Below are positions 1-8,857 of a stretch of 64,000 bases of DNA, piece after piece (position 1 is the stretch's first letter; every line of letters begins with the position of its first letter). The translations under genes were made by a program, and so were the position numbers. Origin of the DNA: Sphingobacterium bambusae (GTDB lineage Bacteria; Bacteroidota; Bacteroidia; Sphingobacteriales; Sphingobacteriaceae). The notes under the pieces were generated by a model, which was given only the letters and a program-made list of their open reading frames with translations, ran no database searches and had not been told where the DNA came from. Location of the stretch: contig NZ_CP138332.1 of the NCBI RefSeq assembly GCF_033955345.1, forward strand, positions 3,224,001 through 3,288,000, in the 5' to 3' direction.

Positions 1-1470
1 CCATCCAACAACTATATACCATTGATGAGAGTTTTAGGAGAAATAAATTCTGTCGATGATGACTGGGACTATGAAGCGCGTGCTGGTTTTATAGGTCGTT
101 TGAACTATAATTACAAAGGAAAATACCTGTTGGAAGTTTTGGGGAGATACGATGGCTCTTTTAAATATTACGAGGATCGTCGATGGGGGCTTTTCCCGGG
201 CGCTTCTCTAGGCTGGCGTGTCTCTGATGAACCGTTTTTTGCGCCAATTAAAGCCGTAGTAAGCGATCTTAAAATCCGTGCTTCTATTGGGCAAACTGGT
301 ATGGAAGAAGGAACCGAAATGCACGGCTATTTAGATGGTTACACATTTGGTGTGGGGGGCGCCATGATCGACGGAGCGTACGTGTCTGGTATACAGGTTC
401 GCGGACTGCCGATACGTAATCTTTCTTGGGTCAAGAATACCAACTATAACGTCGGGGTGGATTTAGCCATGTTCGATAATAAATTGGCTGTTACAGCGGA
501 CGCTTTTAAAATTATTCGAACAGGCTTTCCAGGGAAGCGATACGACGTTTTATTGCCTTCTGAAATAGGTTACCAACTGCCAAATGAAAATCTTGGCAAA
601 AATGGATATTATGGAGCCGAGGGAATAGTTACCTACAGCGATAAAATCGGCGAATTGGGTTATGTGGTCAGTGCGAATGTTACTTTCTCCCGTTTCCGTG
701 CGCTAGAATCTTATAAGCCCCGTTTTAGCAGTGCTTGGGATGAGTACCGTTGGTCCAACGAAGATCGTTGGGGCGGTGTATGGTGGGGATACCAAGTCGT
801 TGGACAGTTTCAGTCAATGGAAGAAATTCAAAATCACCCCATCAACAACGACGGGCAGAATAACAAAAACCAATTGCCAGGTGACTTGATCTATAAAGAC
901 GTGAATGGCGATGGCGTGATTAACGGCATGGACGAGCGTCCTATAGGCTACCCCACAGGTTGGGCGCCTATGTTGACATTTGGAGGGCGTATAGGTTTGG
1001 ATTATAAAGGAATTGGGCTAAATATTGATTTCGCGGGTGGTTCTGTACAATCTTGGAATCAAGATTATGAATTACGTAACGCTTTCCATGGTGGCGGAAA
1101 CTCGCCAGCTTATCTATTAGAAGATAGATGGCATCGTAAAGATCCGTATGATCCAAACAGTGAATGGGTGGCGGGCTATTATCCGGCAGTGCGTAATGGT
1201 AATTCTGGGCCGAATGGTCGCAACAGCGATTTTTGGTTGACTAACGTGCGTTACCTGCGCGTTCGCAATCTGGAATTGGGCTACAACCTTCCCAAGTCTA
1301 TTATCGAGCGCATTAAAGCAAAGAACCTACGTGTTTATGTTAATGCCTCCAATCTCTTCTCTTTTGATAATGTGAAAGGTTTTCAGATTGATCCGGAGAT
1401 AGAGGCCCCAGCAGCCGTGGTTTACCCACAGCAAAAAGTGTTTATGGTTGGATTTAATTTGACTTTTTAA
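1..1470 (+). CDS. SusC/RagA-type TonB-dependent receptor, C-terminal part (5' end outside window)
   Basis: This is the C-terminal part of a SusC-family outer-membrane receptor, which imports oligosaccharides in a TonB-dependent way together with its SusD partner. The frame is open from base 1, so the gene starts before the window. About 489 residues are visible, against roughly 1000 for the family. The sequence is alternating beta-barrel strands with the usual features: 'GRLNYNYKGKYLLEVLGRYD', 'FPGASLGWRVSDE', a 'DVNGDGVI' calcium-binding-like loop, and a last strand ending in aromatic residues (VGFNLTF). The SusD gene follows after one base, so the two are cotranscribed. The missing half would hold the plug domain, the carboxypeptidase-like domain and the signal peptide. 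Confidence 0.95.
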   Translation, partial: PSNNYIPLMRVLGEINSVDDDWDYEARAGFIGRLNYNYKGKYLLEVLGRYDGSFKYYEDRRWGLFPGASLGWRVSDEPFFAPIKAVVSDLKIRASIGQTGMEEGTEMHGYLDGYTFGVGGAMIDGAYVSGIQVRGLPIRNLSWVKNTNYNVGVDLAMFDNKLAVTADAFKIIRTGFPGKRYDVLLPSEIGYQLPNENLGKNGYYGAEGIVTYSDKIGELGYVVSANVTFSRFRALESYKPRFSSAWDEYRWSNEDRWGGVWWGYQVVGQFQSMEEIQNHPINNDGQNNKNQLPGDLIYKDVNGDGVINGMDERPIGYPTGWAPMLTFGGRIGLDYKGIGLNIDFAGGSVQSWNQDYELRNAFHGGGNSPAYLLEDRWHRKDPYDPNSEWVAGYYPAVRNGNSGPNGRNSDFWLTNVRYLRVRNLELGYNLPKSIIERIKAKNLRVYVNASNLFSFDNVKGFQIDPEIEAPAAVVYPQQKVFMVGFNLTF

Positions 1471-1471
1471 G

Positions 1472-3316
1472 ATGAGATTGCTAACAAGAAAAATATATAT
1501 AGGCATTGCTTTATTTTCCGGCTTGTGCTTAGGTAGCTGTGATCATGATGCATGGTTTGACCGCGAATCTAAATCATTAATTATGGAGGAGCCGCTATGG
1601 AACGATCCAAAGCTGACGAATGGGTTGTTGGCCAATCTATATGATCGATTGCCTACAATGCATGGGGTTTTTAATACGGGTGGGATGACGGAACTGGATG
1701 ATGCCATGTGGTCGGGACACCGTGATCAAAACTGGCGAAACGATTTTCAATTTGCGGATGATTATGGGCGCTATTGGGATTATGGCTTGATCAGAGAAAT
1801 TAATATTGCTTTGGAAAGCATCCAAACGAAAAGCACGTTGCTAACCGAAGACCAAAAAAAACAATTTTTGGCAGAATTACGTTTCATCCGCGCTTTTGTA
1901 TACTTTGAAATGGTGAAACGTATGGGGGGAGTACCTATCGTCACTACGCAATTGATCTACGACTTCAGTGGTGATCCAACTCCATTGCAAGTTCCACGTG
2001 CAAAGGAACACGAAGTTTATGACTTTATTTTTCAGGAACTAGAGGCCGTTAAGGATGATTTAGCGGTAAACAATGCGAGTAAAACTAGAGCAAACAAATA
2101 TGTGGCCTTGGCTTTGGAAAGCCGCGCTATGCTCTACGCTGCATCGATTGCAAAGTACAACAACTTGATGGCAGCGCCCATCACTACGCCAGGAGGCGAA
2201 GTAGGTATACCAGCATCGATGGCTAATGATTATTACACTAAATCACTGGCAGCTTCGCGTGAGATTATCGCGGGGCCTTATCAGCTATTCAATGAAAATG
2301 CTGATAAAGGAGCGAACTTTTACGATATGTTAAATAAGAAAACAGGTAGTGAAGTGATTTTTGCCAAAGACTTCGCTACTGGTCTTAAAGTTCATCGTTT
2401 TGCTTATGATAATATTGTGAAGACCTTTACAGAAGACAATGAATCCTCTTCTACAATTTCCCCCTCTTTAAATTTTGTAGAAAGTTTCGATTATTTGGAT
2501 GGTACAAAAGGTACATTGCGCACACGCGATGCTGGCGGAAACTACATTGCCTATAGTACCCCCGATGCATTGTTTGCAAATAAAGATGGTCGTCTTTTCG
2601 GAACTGTTATCTACCCAGGAACTTCCTTCCGTGGCCGTTCCGTGAGTATTCAAGCTGGTGTAGCTACTTGGACGAACAATAGCTATCATTTTACGACTGC
2701 ACAACAACTCGGACAAGCGCATCCTTCTGGTGGTCTTTGGACAGGTTTTGATGGTCCTCAGCTGGATGCTCAAGATGTGAGTAATACGGGTTTCTACATC
2801 CGGAAATTTGTGAGTGATGCGCCAGCAGCGAGTACACGCGGTACCTCAGCAGCAAACTGGTGGCCTTGGTTCCGTGTAGGAGAGATTTACTTAAATGCCG
2901 CAGAGGCAGCCTTCGAACTAGGACAGGCAGATGCACGTAACTATGTGAATGCTGTGCGTGAGCGTGCCGGTTTCCCTGCCAATAGTATTACCACATTGAC
3001 CAATGATATCATTCGTAACGAACGTCGCGTGGAACTTGCCTTTGAGGATCATCGCTTTTTTGATTTGAAACGTTGGCGAATCGCCCATTTGGTTTGGAAT
3101 GGAAGTGAAACGGAAGGAAGTTCGGTAGTCAATGGACTTTTTGCCTACCGCGTTATTCGTCCCGGACATGCTGACGATGGCAAGTATATCTACCAAACGG
3201 TACGCCCTACAAGGTTCCGTCGTGCACGTTTTTTCCGTATGGCAAATTATTACGCATCTATAGAACAGGCTGTCCTAAATAACAACCCGAAAATTGTTAG
3301 AAACCCATTCCATTAA
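1472..3316 (+). CDS. SusD/RagB family nutrient-binding lipoprotein
   Basis: A 614-residue surface lipoprotein that binds glycan and caps the SusC channel. The N-terminus is a lipoprotein signal peptide with lipobox 'LGSC' (Cys at about residue 23). SusD-family marks include 'FLAELRFIRAFVYFEMVKRM' near residue 132, the TPR-like segment 'VGEIYLNAAEAAFELG', and the C-terminal signature 'RNERRVELAFEDHRFFDLKR' near residue 515. Length fits the family (500-650). It starts one base after the SusC stop and is followed nine bases later by a DUF3823 gene, so the three form a transport/binding unit. The substrate cannot be read from sequence; the neighbouring GH43 and GH2 enzymes suggest a hemicellulose- or pectin-side-chain type glycan. 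Confidence 0.96.
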   Translation: MRLLTRKIYIGIALFSGLCLGSCDHDAWFDRESKSLIMEEPLWNDPKLTNGLLANLYDRLPTMHGVFNTGGMTELDDAMWSGHRDQNWRNDFQFADDYGRYWDYGLIREINIALESIQTKSTLLTEDQKKQFLAELRFIRAFVYFEMVKRMGGVPIVTTQLIYDFSGDPTPLQVPRAKEHEVYDFIFQELEAVKDDLAVNNASKTRANKYVALALESRAMLYAASIAKYNNLMAAPITTPGGEVGIPASMANDYYTKSLAASREIIAGPYQLFNENADKGANFYDMLNKKTGSEVIFAKDFATGLKVHRFAYDNIVKTFTEDNESSSTISPSLNFVESFDYLDGTKGTLRTRDAGGNYIAYSTPDALFANKDGRLFGTVIYPGTSFRGRSVSIQAGVATWTNNSYHFTTAQQLGQAHPSGGLWTGFDGPQLDAQDVSNTGFYIRKFVSDAPAASTRGTSAANWWPWFRVGEIYLNAAEAAFELGQADARNYVNAVRERAGFPANSITTLTNDIIRNERRVELAFEDHRFFDLKRWRIAHLVWNGSETEGSSVVNGLFAYRVIRPGHADDGKYIYQTVRPTRFRRARFFRMANYYASIEQAVLNNNPKIVRNPFH

Positions 3317-3324
3317 TCTATTGC

Positions 3325-4005
3325 ATGATGAAAACTAAAATTTTAACAACAGTCATCGCAGCGGCAAGTTTACTCTTTGCAGCCTGTGAATACGATAATT
3401 TTGAAGCGCCAAAGTCAACACTTTCTGGTCATATCGTTTACGAGGGGAATGCGATCCCGATCCGGAATAACGGTGCGGAGCTTCAACTTTGGCAGGATGG
3501 CTTCGCAACAAGGGCGCCAATTCCAGTATATATCAACCAAGACGGGTATTTCTCGGCCTCGCTCTTTGATGGCGAGTATAAATTAACTAGGCTTGGCAAT
3601 GCGCCTTGGTTGCAACAGTCCAGCGACACCATAATCGTAACGGTGAAGGGTAATACAACAGTCGATGTGCCATCTACACCTTACTACACGGTAACGAATA
3701 CCACCTTCCAAAAAAACGGTAATATCGTTACAGGGCAGTTTACCGTAAATCGTATTGTGGCCAATTCCAATCTGGAATTTGTACGCTTATACTTGGGAAA
3801 AACCTTATTGACCGATCAGGTGCAACGCGACCTTCGTGTGGAAGGAAATGTGGCTAACTTTGCTTTTGGTCAGCCGACCACGCTTTCCGGCGAGATTCCG
3901 GAAAACCTACGTGGTCTTGATTTCATCTTTGCGCGCATTGGTGTGAAATCATCTTTAACGGGCGAGTATAACTACAGCCCCGTACAAAAAATTGCCTTAA
4001 AGTAG
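3325..4005 (+). CDS. DUF3823-type SusE-position lipoprotein
   Basis: A 226-residue lipoprotein with signal peptide and lipobox 'LFAAC' (Cys near residue 20). The N-terminal part ('STLSGHIVYEGNAIPIRNNG', then 'LQLWQDGF') matches the DUF3823 pattern found directly downstream of SusD genes in many utilisation loci. The fold is expected to be two beta-sandwich domains. In such loci this position usually holds an auxiliary surface glycan-binding protein (established for SusE/SusF-like proteins; inferred here). Two Met codons in tandem make the start ambiguous by one codon. A hairpin follows at 4027-4052, before the glycosidase genes. Confidence 0.85.
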   Translation: MMKTKILTTVIAAASLLFAACEYDNFEAPKSTLSGHIVYEGNAIPIRNNGAELQLWQDGFATRAPIPVYINQDGYFSASLFDGEYKLTRLGNAPWLQQSSDTIIVTVKGNTTVDVPSTPYYTVTNTTFQKNGNIVTGQFTVNRIVANSNLEFVRLYLGKTLLTDQVQRDLRVEGNVANFAFGQPTTLSGEIPENLRGLDFIFARIGVKSSLTGEYNYSPVQKIALK

Positions 4006-4026
4006 TTGCCGCAATGACTACGCAAA

Positions 4027-4052
4027 TTGGTGCAGGGCTCGCTCTGCACCAA
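4027..4052 (+). terminator. Hairpin after the SusCD-DUF3823 genes
   Basis: Twelve-base arms (TTGGTGCAGGGC / GCTCTGCACCAA) pair around a two-base loop with one G-U pair. No T-run follows, so it may be an mRNA-stabilising or processing hairpin rather than an intrinsic terminator. It separates the susCD part of the locus from the glycosidase genes. A smaller inverted repeat (CGAACA / TGTTCG) lies about 40 bases downstream. Confidence 0.5.
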
Positions 4053-4180
4053 GCAGGCAAACTTATTCAATCAATGGCCAGTGGCGCGAACAATATGTTC
4101 GTGCCTTTGGCTTGAATGGCTACAGCAGAAAAAGAATGCGAATTTATTAGTATATTGAATACACTTAACTTAAACCCTAA

Positions 4181-6106
4181 ATGAAGAAAAAAGAACTGTT
4201 ATCGGTGCGCTACCTCCTGCTCGCCTTTTTTGCTACGGTCTTTGCCCAGCCGCTTTTTGCCCAAGACTACAAATTTGGTCCGGCAGACAAAGATTATGTA
4301 GGTTACCTATTCGCCTATTTCAAAGGCAATGCCGTGGAAGATGAAGCGGTCTGTTATGCCATTAGCACCGACGGCTACAACTATCGGGCATTGAACAATA
4401 ATAAGCCCGTGTTGGATTCCAAAAAGATCAGTACCACCGGTGGGGTTCGTGATCCGCATATCCTTCGCGGCGAGGACGGCAAGTCCTACTACATGGTTAT
4501 CACCGATATGACCTCCTCGAAAGGTTGGGACTCCAACCGCGCCATGATCCTGTTGAAGTCCACTGATTTGATTAATTGGACACATGCCGTCATCAATATA
4601 CAGCAGCGCTACAAAGGCCATGATGATTTAAAGCGTGTATGGGCACCGCAAACTATCTTCGATCCGGCGGTAGGCAAGTATATGGTTTATTGGTCCATGC
4701 AACATGGAGCAGGACCCGATATCATCTACTATGCCTACGCCAATGCTGATTTTACCGATCTGGAGGGCGAGCCTAAAGTGCTTTTTCTGCCTAAAAATGG
4801 AAAGTCTTGCATTGATGGGGATATTATCAACAAGAATGGACTATTTTATCTGTTCTATAAAACAGAAGGCGATGGCAACGGCCTTCGTCTAGCGCTTACG
4901 GACTCGCTTACCGCTGGTAAGTGGATCGAACAGCCGGGCTACAAGCAGCAAACACGGGATGCTGTAGAAGGTTCTTCGGTGTTTAAGCTCAACCATTCCG
5001 ACAAGTATATTCTGATGTATGATGTTTACGGAAAAGGCAAATACCAGTTTTGTGAAAGTGTGGATCTAGATCGCTTCAAGGTGATCGACGAGGACGTAAA
5101 AATGGACTTCCATCCGCGCCACGGTTCCATTATTCCTTTGTCGCGTGCAGAACTCCAAGCCTTAACCGATAAATGGGGTGTTCCGCAAGGTATGGAGCTC
5201 TCTTTTAAGAAAAATCCAGTGTTGGATGGCTTTTATGCAGATCCTGATGTGCTGTATTCCAATAAGACAAAGAAATACTATATCTATCCCACCAGCGACG
5301 GCTTTGATGGTTGGGGTGGTTACTACTTCAAGACCTTCTCTTCCGATGATCTGAAGACTTGGAAGGACGAAGGAGTAATCTTGGATCTTAAAAAAGATGT
5401 GCCCTGGGGGCCACGTCATGCTTGGGCGCCAACCATCACCGAAAAGAAGGTAAAAGGGGATTATAAATATTACTATTATTTTACTGCTGCGCAGAAGATC
5501 GGTGCTGCCGTTTCCGATTCGCCGACGGGACCTTTCAAGGATTCGGGAAAACCCTTGATCGACTTTAAACCCGAAGGTGTGAAGAGTGGTCAGGAGATTG
5601 ATCCTGCCGTCTTCAACGATCCGAAAAGTGGAAAGAGCTACCTCTACTGGGGTAATGGCTACCTTGCTGTGGCCGAATTGAACAAGGATATGCTCTCCAT
5701 CAAAAAAAATACGGTGAAGGTCATGACACCGGATAAGACCTTTCGCGAGGGTGTTTATGTGATCTTCCGTAAGGGCACCTACTATTTCCTATGGTCTGAA
5801 GATGATACGCGCAGCGAAAACTACCGCGTGCGCTACGGAACCTCGAAGTCGCCATTTGGGCCGATCGAAATTCCAGAAAACAACCTGATCTTACAAAAAG
5901 ATCCGTCGAAAGGTATATACGGCACTGGTCATAATTCGGTGTTGCAGATTCCCGGTAAGGACGAGTGGTATATCGTTTACCATCGTTTCAACTACCCAAA
6001 AGGAATCGAGATGGGAGACCCTGCTGGCTTCAATAGGGAGGTTTGTATCGATCCCCTCTACTTTGACGAGCAGGGCAATATCTTGCCGGTCGTGGTGACC
6101 CACTAG
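4181..6106 (+). CDS. Secreted tandem-domain glycoside hydrolase family 43 protein
   Basis: A 641-residue protein with a signal peptide (cleavage likely after 'PLFAQ', about residue 28) and two GH43-like five-bladed propellers. Domain 1 (about 30-325) has 'RDPHIL' near residue 89, 'CIDGDI' near 210 and 'AVEGSS' near 262. Domain 2 (about 340-635) has 'YADPDV' near 352, 'EIDPAVF' near 472 and 'FREGVYV' near 520. In both halves these fit the Asp base, Asp pKa-modulator and Glu acid of GH43, so both could be active. GH43 enzymes are mostly arabinofuranosidases, xylosidases or galactosidases; which applies here cannot be told. It probably acts in the periplasm or on the surface on glycans handled by the upstream SusCD. 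Confidence 0.88.
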   Translation: MKKKELLSVRYLLLAFFATVFAQPLFAQDYKFGPADKDYVGYLFAYFKGNAVEDEAVCYAISTDGYNYRALNNNKPVLDSKKISTTGGVRDPHILRGEDGKSYYMVITDMTSSKGWDSNRAMILLKSTDLINWTHAVINIQQRYKGHDDLKRVWAPQTIFDPAVGKYMVYWSMQHGAGPDIIYYAYANADFTDLEGEPKVLFLPKNGKSCIDGDIINKNGLFYLFYKTEGDGNGLRLALTDSLTAGKWIEQPGYKQQTRDAVEGSSVFKLNHSDKYILMYDVYGKGKYQFCESVDLDRFKVIDEDVKMDFHPRHGSIIPLSRAELQALTDKWGVPQGMELSFKKNPVLDGFYADPDVLYSNKTKKYYIYPTSDGFDGWGGYYFKTFSSDDLKTWKDEGVILDLKKDVPWGPRHAWAPTITEKKVKGDYKYYYYFTAAQKIGAAVSDSPTGPFKDSGKPLIDFKPEGVKSGQEIDPAVFNDPKSGKSYLYWGNGYLAVAELNKDMLSIKKNTVKVMTPDKTFREGVYVIFRKGTYYFLWSEDDTRSENYRVRYGTSKSPFGPIEIPENNLILQKDPSKGIYGTGHNSVLQIPGKDEWYIVYHRFNYPKGIEMGDPAGFNREVCIDPLYFDEQGNILPVVVTH

Positions 6107-6161
6107 ATTGTCGAGTCCTGCGGGTAAGCAGGAGCGAGGAATGAGTTAATAAATAAGAAGC

Positions 6162-6219
6162 TTAGGGTATTATCCGAAAGAAAAGAAAGGCGATAGCCTC
6201 TATCTTTATAATACCTTAA
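6162..6219 (+). promoter_or_regulatory. Long inverted repeat in the leader of the GH2 gene
   Basis: TTAGGGTATTAT (6162-6173) pairs with ATAATACCTTAA (6208-6219) through one wobble pair. A small GGC-GATA-GCC hairpin sits inside the loop. It lies 25 bases before the GH2 start, so it would form in the 5' leader. A separate TCCTGC/GCAGGA hairpin (6116-6133) just upstream may end transcription from the GH43 gene. No T-run follows either one. Confidence 0.4.
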
Positions 6220-6244
6220 CCTGATTCTTGAATACAGCATAGAT

Positions 6245-8746
6245 ATGAAAAACATGTTAAAATATGCGCTTGTTGGATTGGCGGCTACGCTATTGCAAAC
6301 AGAAGCGCTTTTGGCGCAGCCGGGTTTCGGCAAAGCCGAAAAAATCAATGCCGACTGGCGTTTCCACTTAGGCGATACCGATGGTCAAGTTGGCAAAGCC
6401 AATAATGATCGCTCTTGGCGCTGGGTAAAGCTGCCGCACGATTGGAGTGTGAAATCACCGTTAAGTCCTACCTTGGCCAGTGCCACAGGATACCTGCCAG
6501 GAGGCATCGGTTGGTATCAGAAAAAAATTACTGTTCCGGCAGAAGATCAAGGTAAGAAGATGTACCTTTATTTCGAAGGGGTCTACAACCGCAGTGAAGT
6601 TTTTATTAACGGCAAATCCATAGGCAAGCGCCCCAATGGGTATATATCGTTCGGATACGACGTAACGTCCTATCTACAATACGGAAAAGAGAACGTAATT
6701 TCTGTGAAGGTGGATCACAGCCAAAGTGCAGATTCCCGTTGGTACACCGGTTCGGGTATCTACCGCGATGTATGGTTGGTGCGTGCCAATCCGGTGCATC
6801 TCGATCAATGGGGTGTATATGCCTATCCAGAAGTGAGCAAAGGCAAAGGAACCTTGCAGGTACAAGTCGCCTTAACCAACAGCTCCGAAACGGAGGCGAA
6901 GCTTGATGTTGTGCAAGAGCTCTTGGATGCAAAGGGATCCGTCGTGGCTAAGCAAAGCACAAAGGCTAGCCTAGCTGCTGGAAAACAGCAGGAGCTGAAA
7001 ACACAGCTGAGCCTAAAGAACCCTAAATTGTGGAGTTTGGAGCAGCCAAATCAATATACCCTGCGCACGACCGTTTTGCAACAGGGCAAGGAAATCGATA
7101 AGTCAGAAGTCAAAACGGGTTTCCGCAGCTTCACCTTTGATCCCAATAAAGGGTTTGCCCTCAACGGGGAATGGATGAAGGTGAAGGGCGTTTGCTTGCA
7201 CCATGATGCCGGCGTATTGGGCGCCGAGGTATATCCAGAGGTTTGGCGCCGCCGTCTGTTGACCTTGAAGGAGCTCGGCGTGAATGCTATCCGCACCAGC
7301 CACAATCCACAGGCTTCTTCGCTTTATGACCTTTGTGATGAGCTGGGTTTACTGGTTATGGACGAGGCTTTCGACGAGTGGGAATTCCCGAAGCGGAAAT
7401 GGTTGGAAGGTTGGAATTTTGGAACACCGGGATTTCAGGGTACTTTCGACTTTTTTCAGGAATGGGGCGAGCGCGACCTGGCCGATATGGTGAAACGTGA
7501 TCGTAACCACCTGTCGATCTTTGCTTGGAGTATTGGCAACGAGGTCGACTATCCGAACGACCCCTATTCGCATCCTATTTTGGGTGGAGAAAAGAAAGAA
7601 GGCGGATTCACGCAGGCATCCTATGGCGGCTATAAAAAAGATGCGCCAGATGCAATGCGTCTCGGCGATATCGCTAAAAAGCTGGCTGCTGTAGTCAAAA
7701 AATACGATAACAGCCGCCCAGTAACGGCGGGCCTTGCCGGCGTTGCCATGTCCAACGAAACCGCTTATCCGGGCGCCTTGGACATTGCAGGCTACAATTA
7801 TACCGAGAGCCGCTACCAGCAGGATCACGAACGTTTTCCTGATCGCGTGATCTTCGGTAGCGAGAACCGACATGATTTTTCGGCTTGGAAGGCGGTGCGC
7901 GACAACGAACATATTTTTGGGCAGTTCCTCTGGACCGGGATCGACTACCTTGGTGAATCAGGTCGTTGGCCTTCCCGCGGCTTCTACTCGGGTTTGGTAG
8001 ATTTTGCGGGATTCAAGAAGCCACGTGGTTATTTCCGCCAGTCCCTTTGGGCGGCAAAGCCGATGGCCTACTTAGGCACCTACTCGCTGCAGGGCGGTGG
8101 CTCGGCAACCGACGTATGGTCGGCTTTAGAGGCCGAGCAGGGGCAGCGTAGCAACGAGGCTCCATCCATGGATGCTTGGCCGATATGGAACTACCCCGAC
8201 GGACAGTTGATTCGGGTGGTTTGCTACACCAACAGCGCAAAGGCTCGTCTTGAGCTTAATGGTAAAATGGTAGGGCAAGAGAAGGCCTACGACCAAGAGC
8301 AGGGCATCATCTATTGGGATATTCCATATGCCTCCGGCAAGCTTGAAGTGATCGGCTTGGATGCCACAGGTAAAGAGGTTACGCGATATGCCATCCAATC
8401 CAGTAAGCGGCCAGCGGGCATTAAAGTGCTGCAGGGCGATGCGTTAACCTTGGCCGCAAAAGACGGGGTGGCGCAAATTGAGCTACAGATTGTGGATGAA
8501 GATGGCACAGCCGTTCTTATTTCGGAAGAGGAGATTACCTGCGATATCGTGGGCAATGCACGCCTTTTAGGCTTGGAAGCTGGTAATAATGCGGATATGG
8601 GCGATTACCGTGATAACAAGCAACGGGTTTATCATGGCAAAATGATAGCCTACATCGAGACCAACGGTGCTGCAAATGAAGAAGTGGCGGTACGCTTTAG
8701 TACTCCCTGGTTAAAGTCTGCCACAATAAAGCTGTCTTTGAAGTAG
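6245..8746 (+). CDS. Glycoside hydrolase family 2 (beta-galactosidase-like), secreted
   Basis: An 833-residue exo-glycosidase with signal peptide ('LLQTEALLAQPG'). The domain order is that of GH2: sugar-binding jelly roll (about 30-190, 'GIGWYQKKI', 'SRWYTGSGIYRDVWL'), immunoglobulin-like domain (about 195-300), TIM barrel (about 300-600), then C-terminal beta domains including a DUF4982-like segment. The acid/base is the Glu in 'SIGNEVDYP' near residue 430. The nucleophile is the Glu in 'FGSENRHD' near residue 536. The family covers beta-galactosidases, glucuronidases and mannosidases, so substrate is open. It is the last gene of the utilisation locus and is followed by a strong bidirectional terminator. 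Confidence 0.9.
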   Translation: MKNMLKYALVGLAATLLQTEALLAQPGFGKAEKINADWRFHLGDTDGQVGKANNDRSWRWVKLPHDWSVKSPLSPTLASATGYLPGGIGWYQKKITVPAEDQGKKMYLYFEGVYNRSEVFINGKSIGKRPNGYISFGYDVTSYLQYGKENVISVKVDHSQSADSRWYTGSGIYRDVWLVRANPVHLDQWGVYAYPEVSKGKGTLQVQVALTNSSETEAKLDVVQELLDAKGSVVAKQSTKASLAAGKQQELKTQLSLKNPKLWSLEQPNQYTLRTTVLQQGKEIDKSEVKTGFRSFTFDPNKGFALNGEWMKVKGVCLHHDAGVLGAEVYPEVWRRRLLTLKELGVNAIRTSHNPQASSLYDLCDELGLLVMDEAFDEWEFPKRKWLEGWNFGTPGFQGTFDFFQEWGERDLADMVKRDRNHLSIFAWSIGNEVDYPNDPYSHPILGGEKKEGGFTQASYGGYKKDAPDAMRLGDIAKKLAAVVKKYDNSRPVTAGLAGVAMSNETAYPGALDIAGYNYTESRYQQDHERFPDRVIFGSENRHDFSAWKAVRDNEHIFGQFLWTGIDYLGESGRWPSRGFYSGLVDFAGFKKPRGYFRQSLWAAKPMAYLGTYSLQGGGSATDVWSALEAEQGQRSNEAPSMDAWPIWNYPDGQLIRVVCYTNSAKARLELNGKMVGQEKAYDQEQGIIYWDIPYASGKLEVIGLDATGKEVTRYAIQSSKRPAGIKVLQGDALTLAAKDGVAQIELQIVDEDGTAVLISEEEITCDIVGNARLLGLEAGNNADMGDYRDNKQRVYHGKMIAYIETNGAANEEVAVRFSTPWLKSATIKLSLK

Positions 8747-8774
8747 ATCGCTTTTTATTAAATTTATAATTTTC

Positions 8775-8816
8775 ATCAGGTTGATCGTCTCTATTTCGAT
8801 CAACCTGATTTTTTTC
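8775..8816. terminator. Bidirectional intrinsic terminator between convergent genes
   Basis: A perfect 13-bp stem (ATCAGGTTGATCG / CGATCAACCTGAT, 8775-8787 and 8797-8809) with a nine-base loop is followed by a T-run on the + strand. It lies between the rightward GH2 gene and the leftward acyltransferase gene and can end both. Confidence 0.85.
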
Positions 8817-8857
8817 TTATCTGTCTGATAGCTTTAGTCGACCACTTTGCTCCACTT

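Noticed and set aside
7349..7912. 187-codon ORF antisense to the GH2 gene
   Set aside because: Lies opposite the catalytic barrel of a well-supported enzyme and has no domain.
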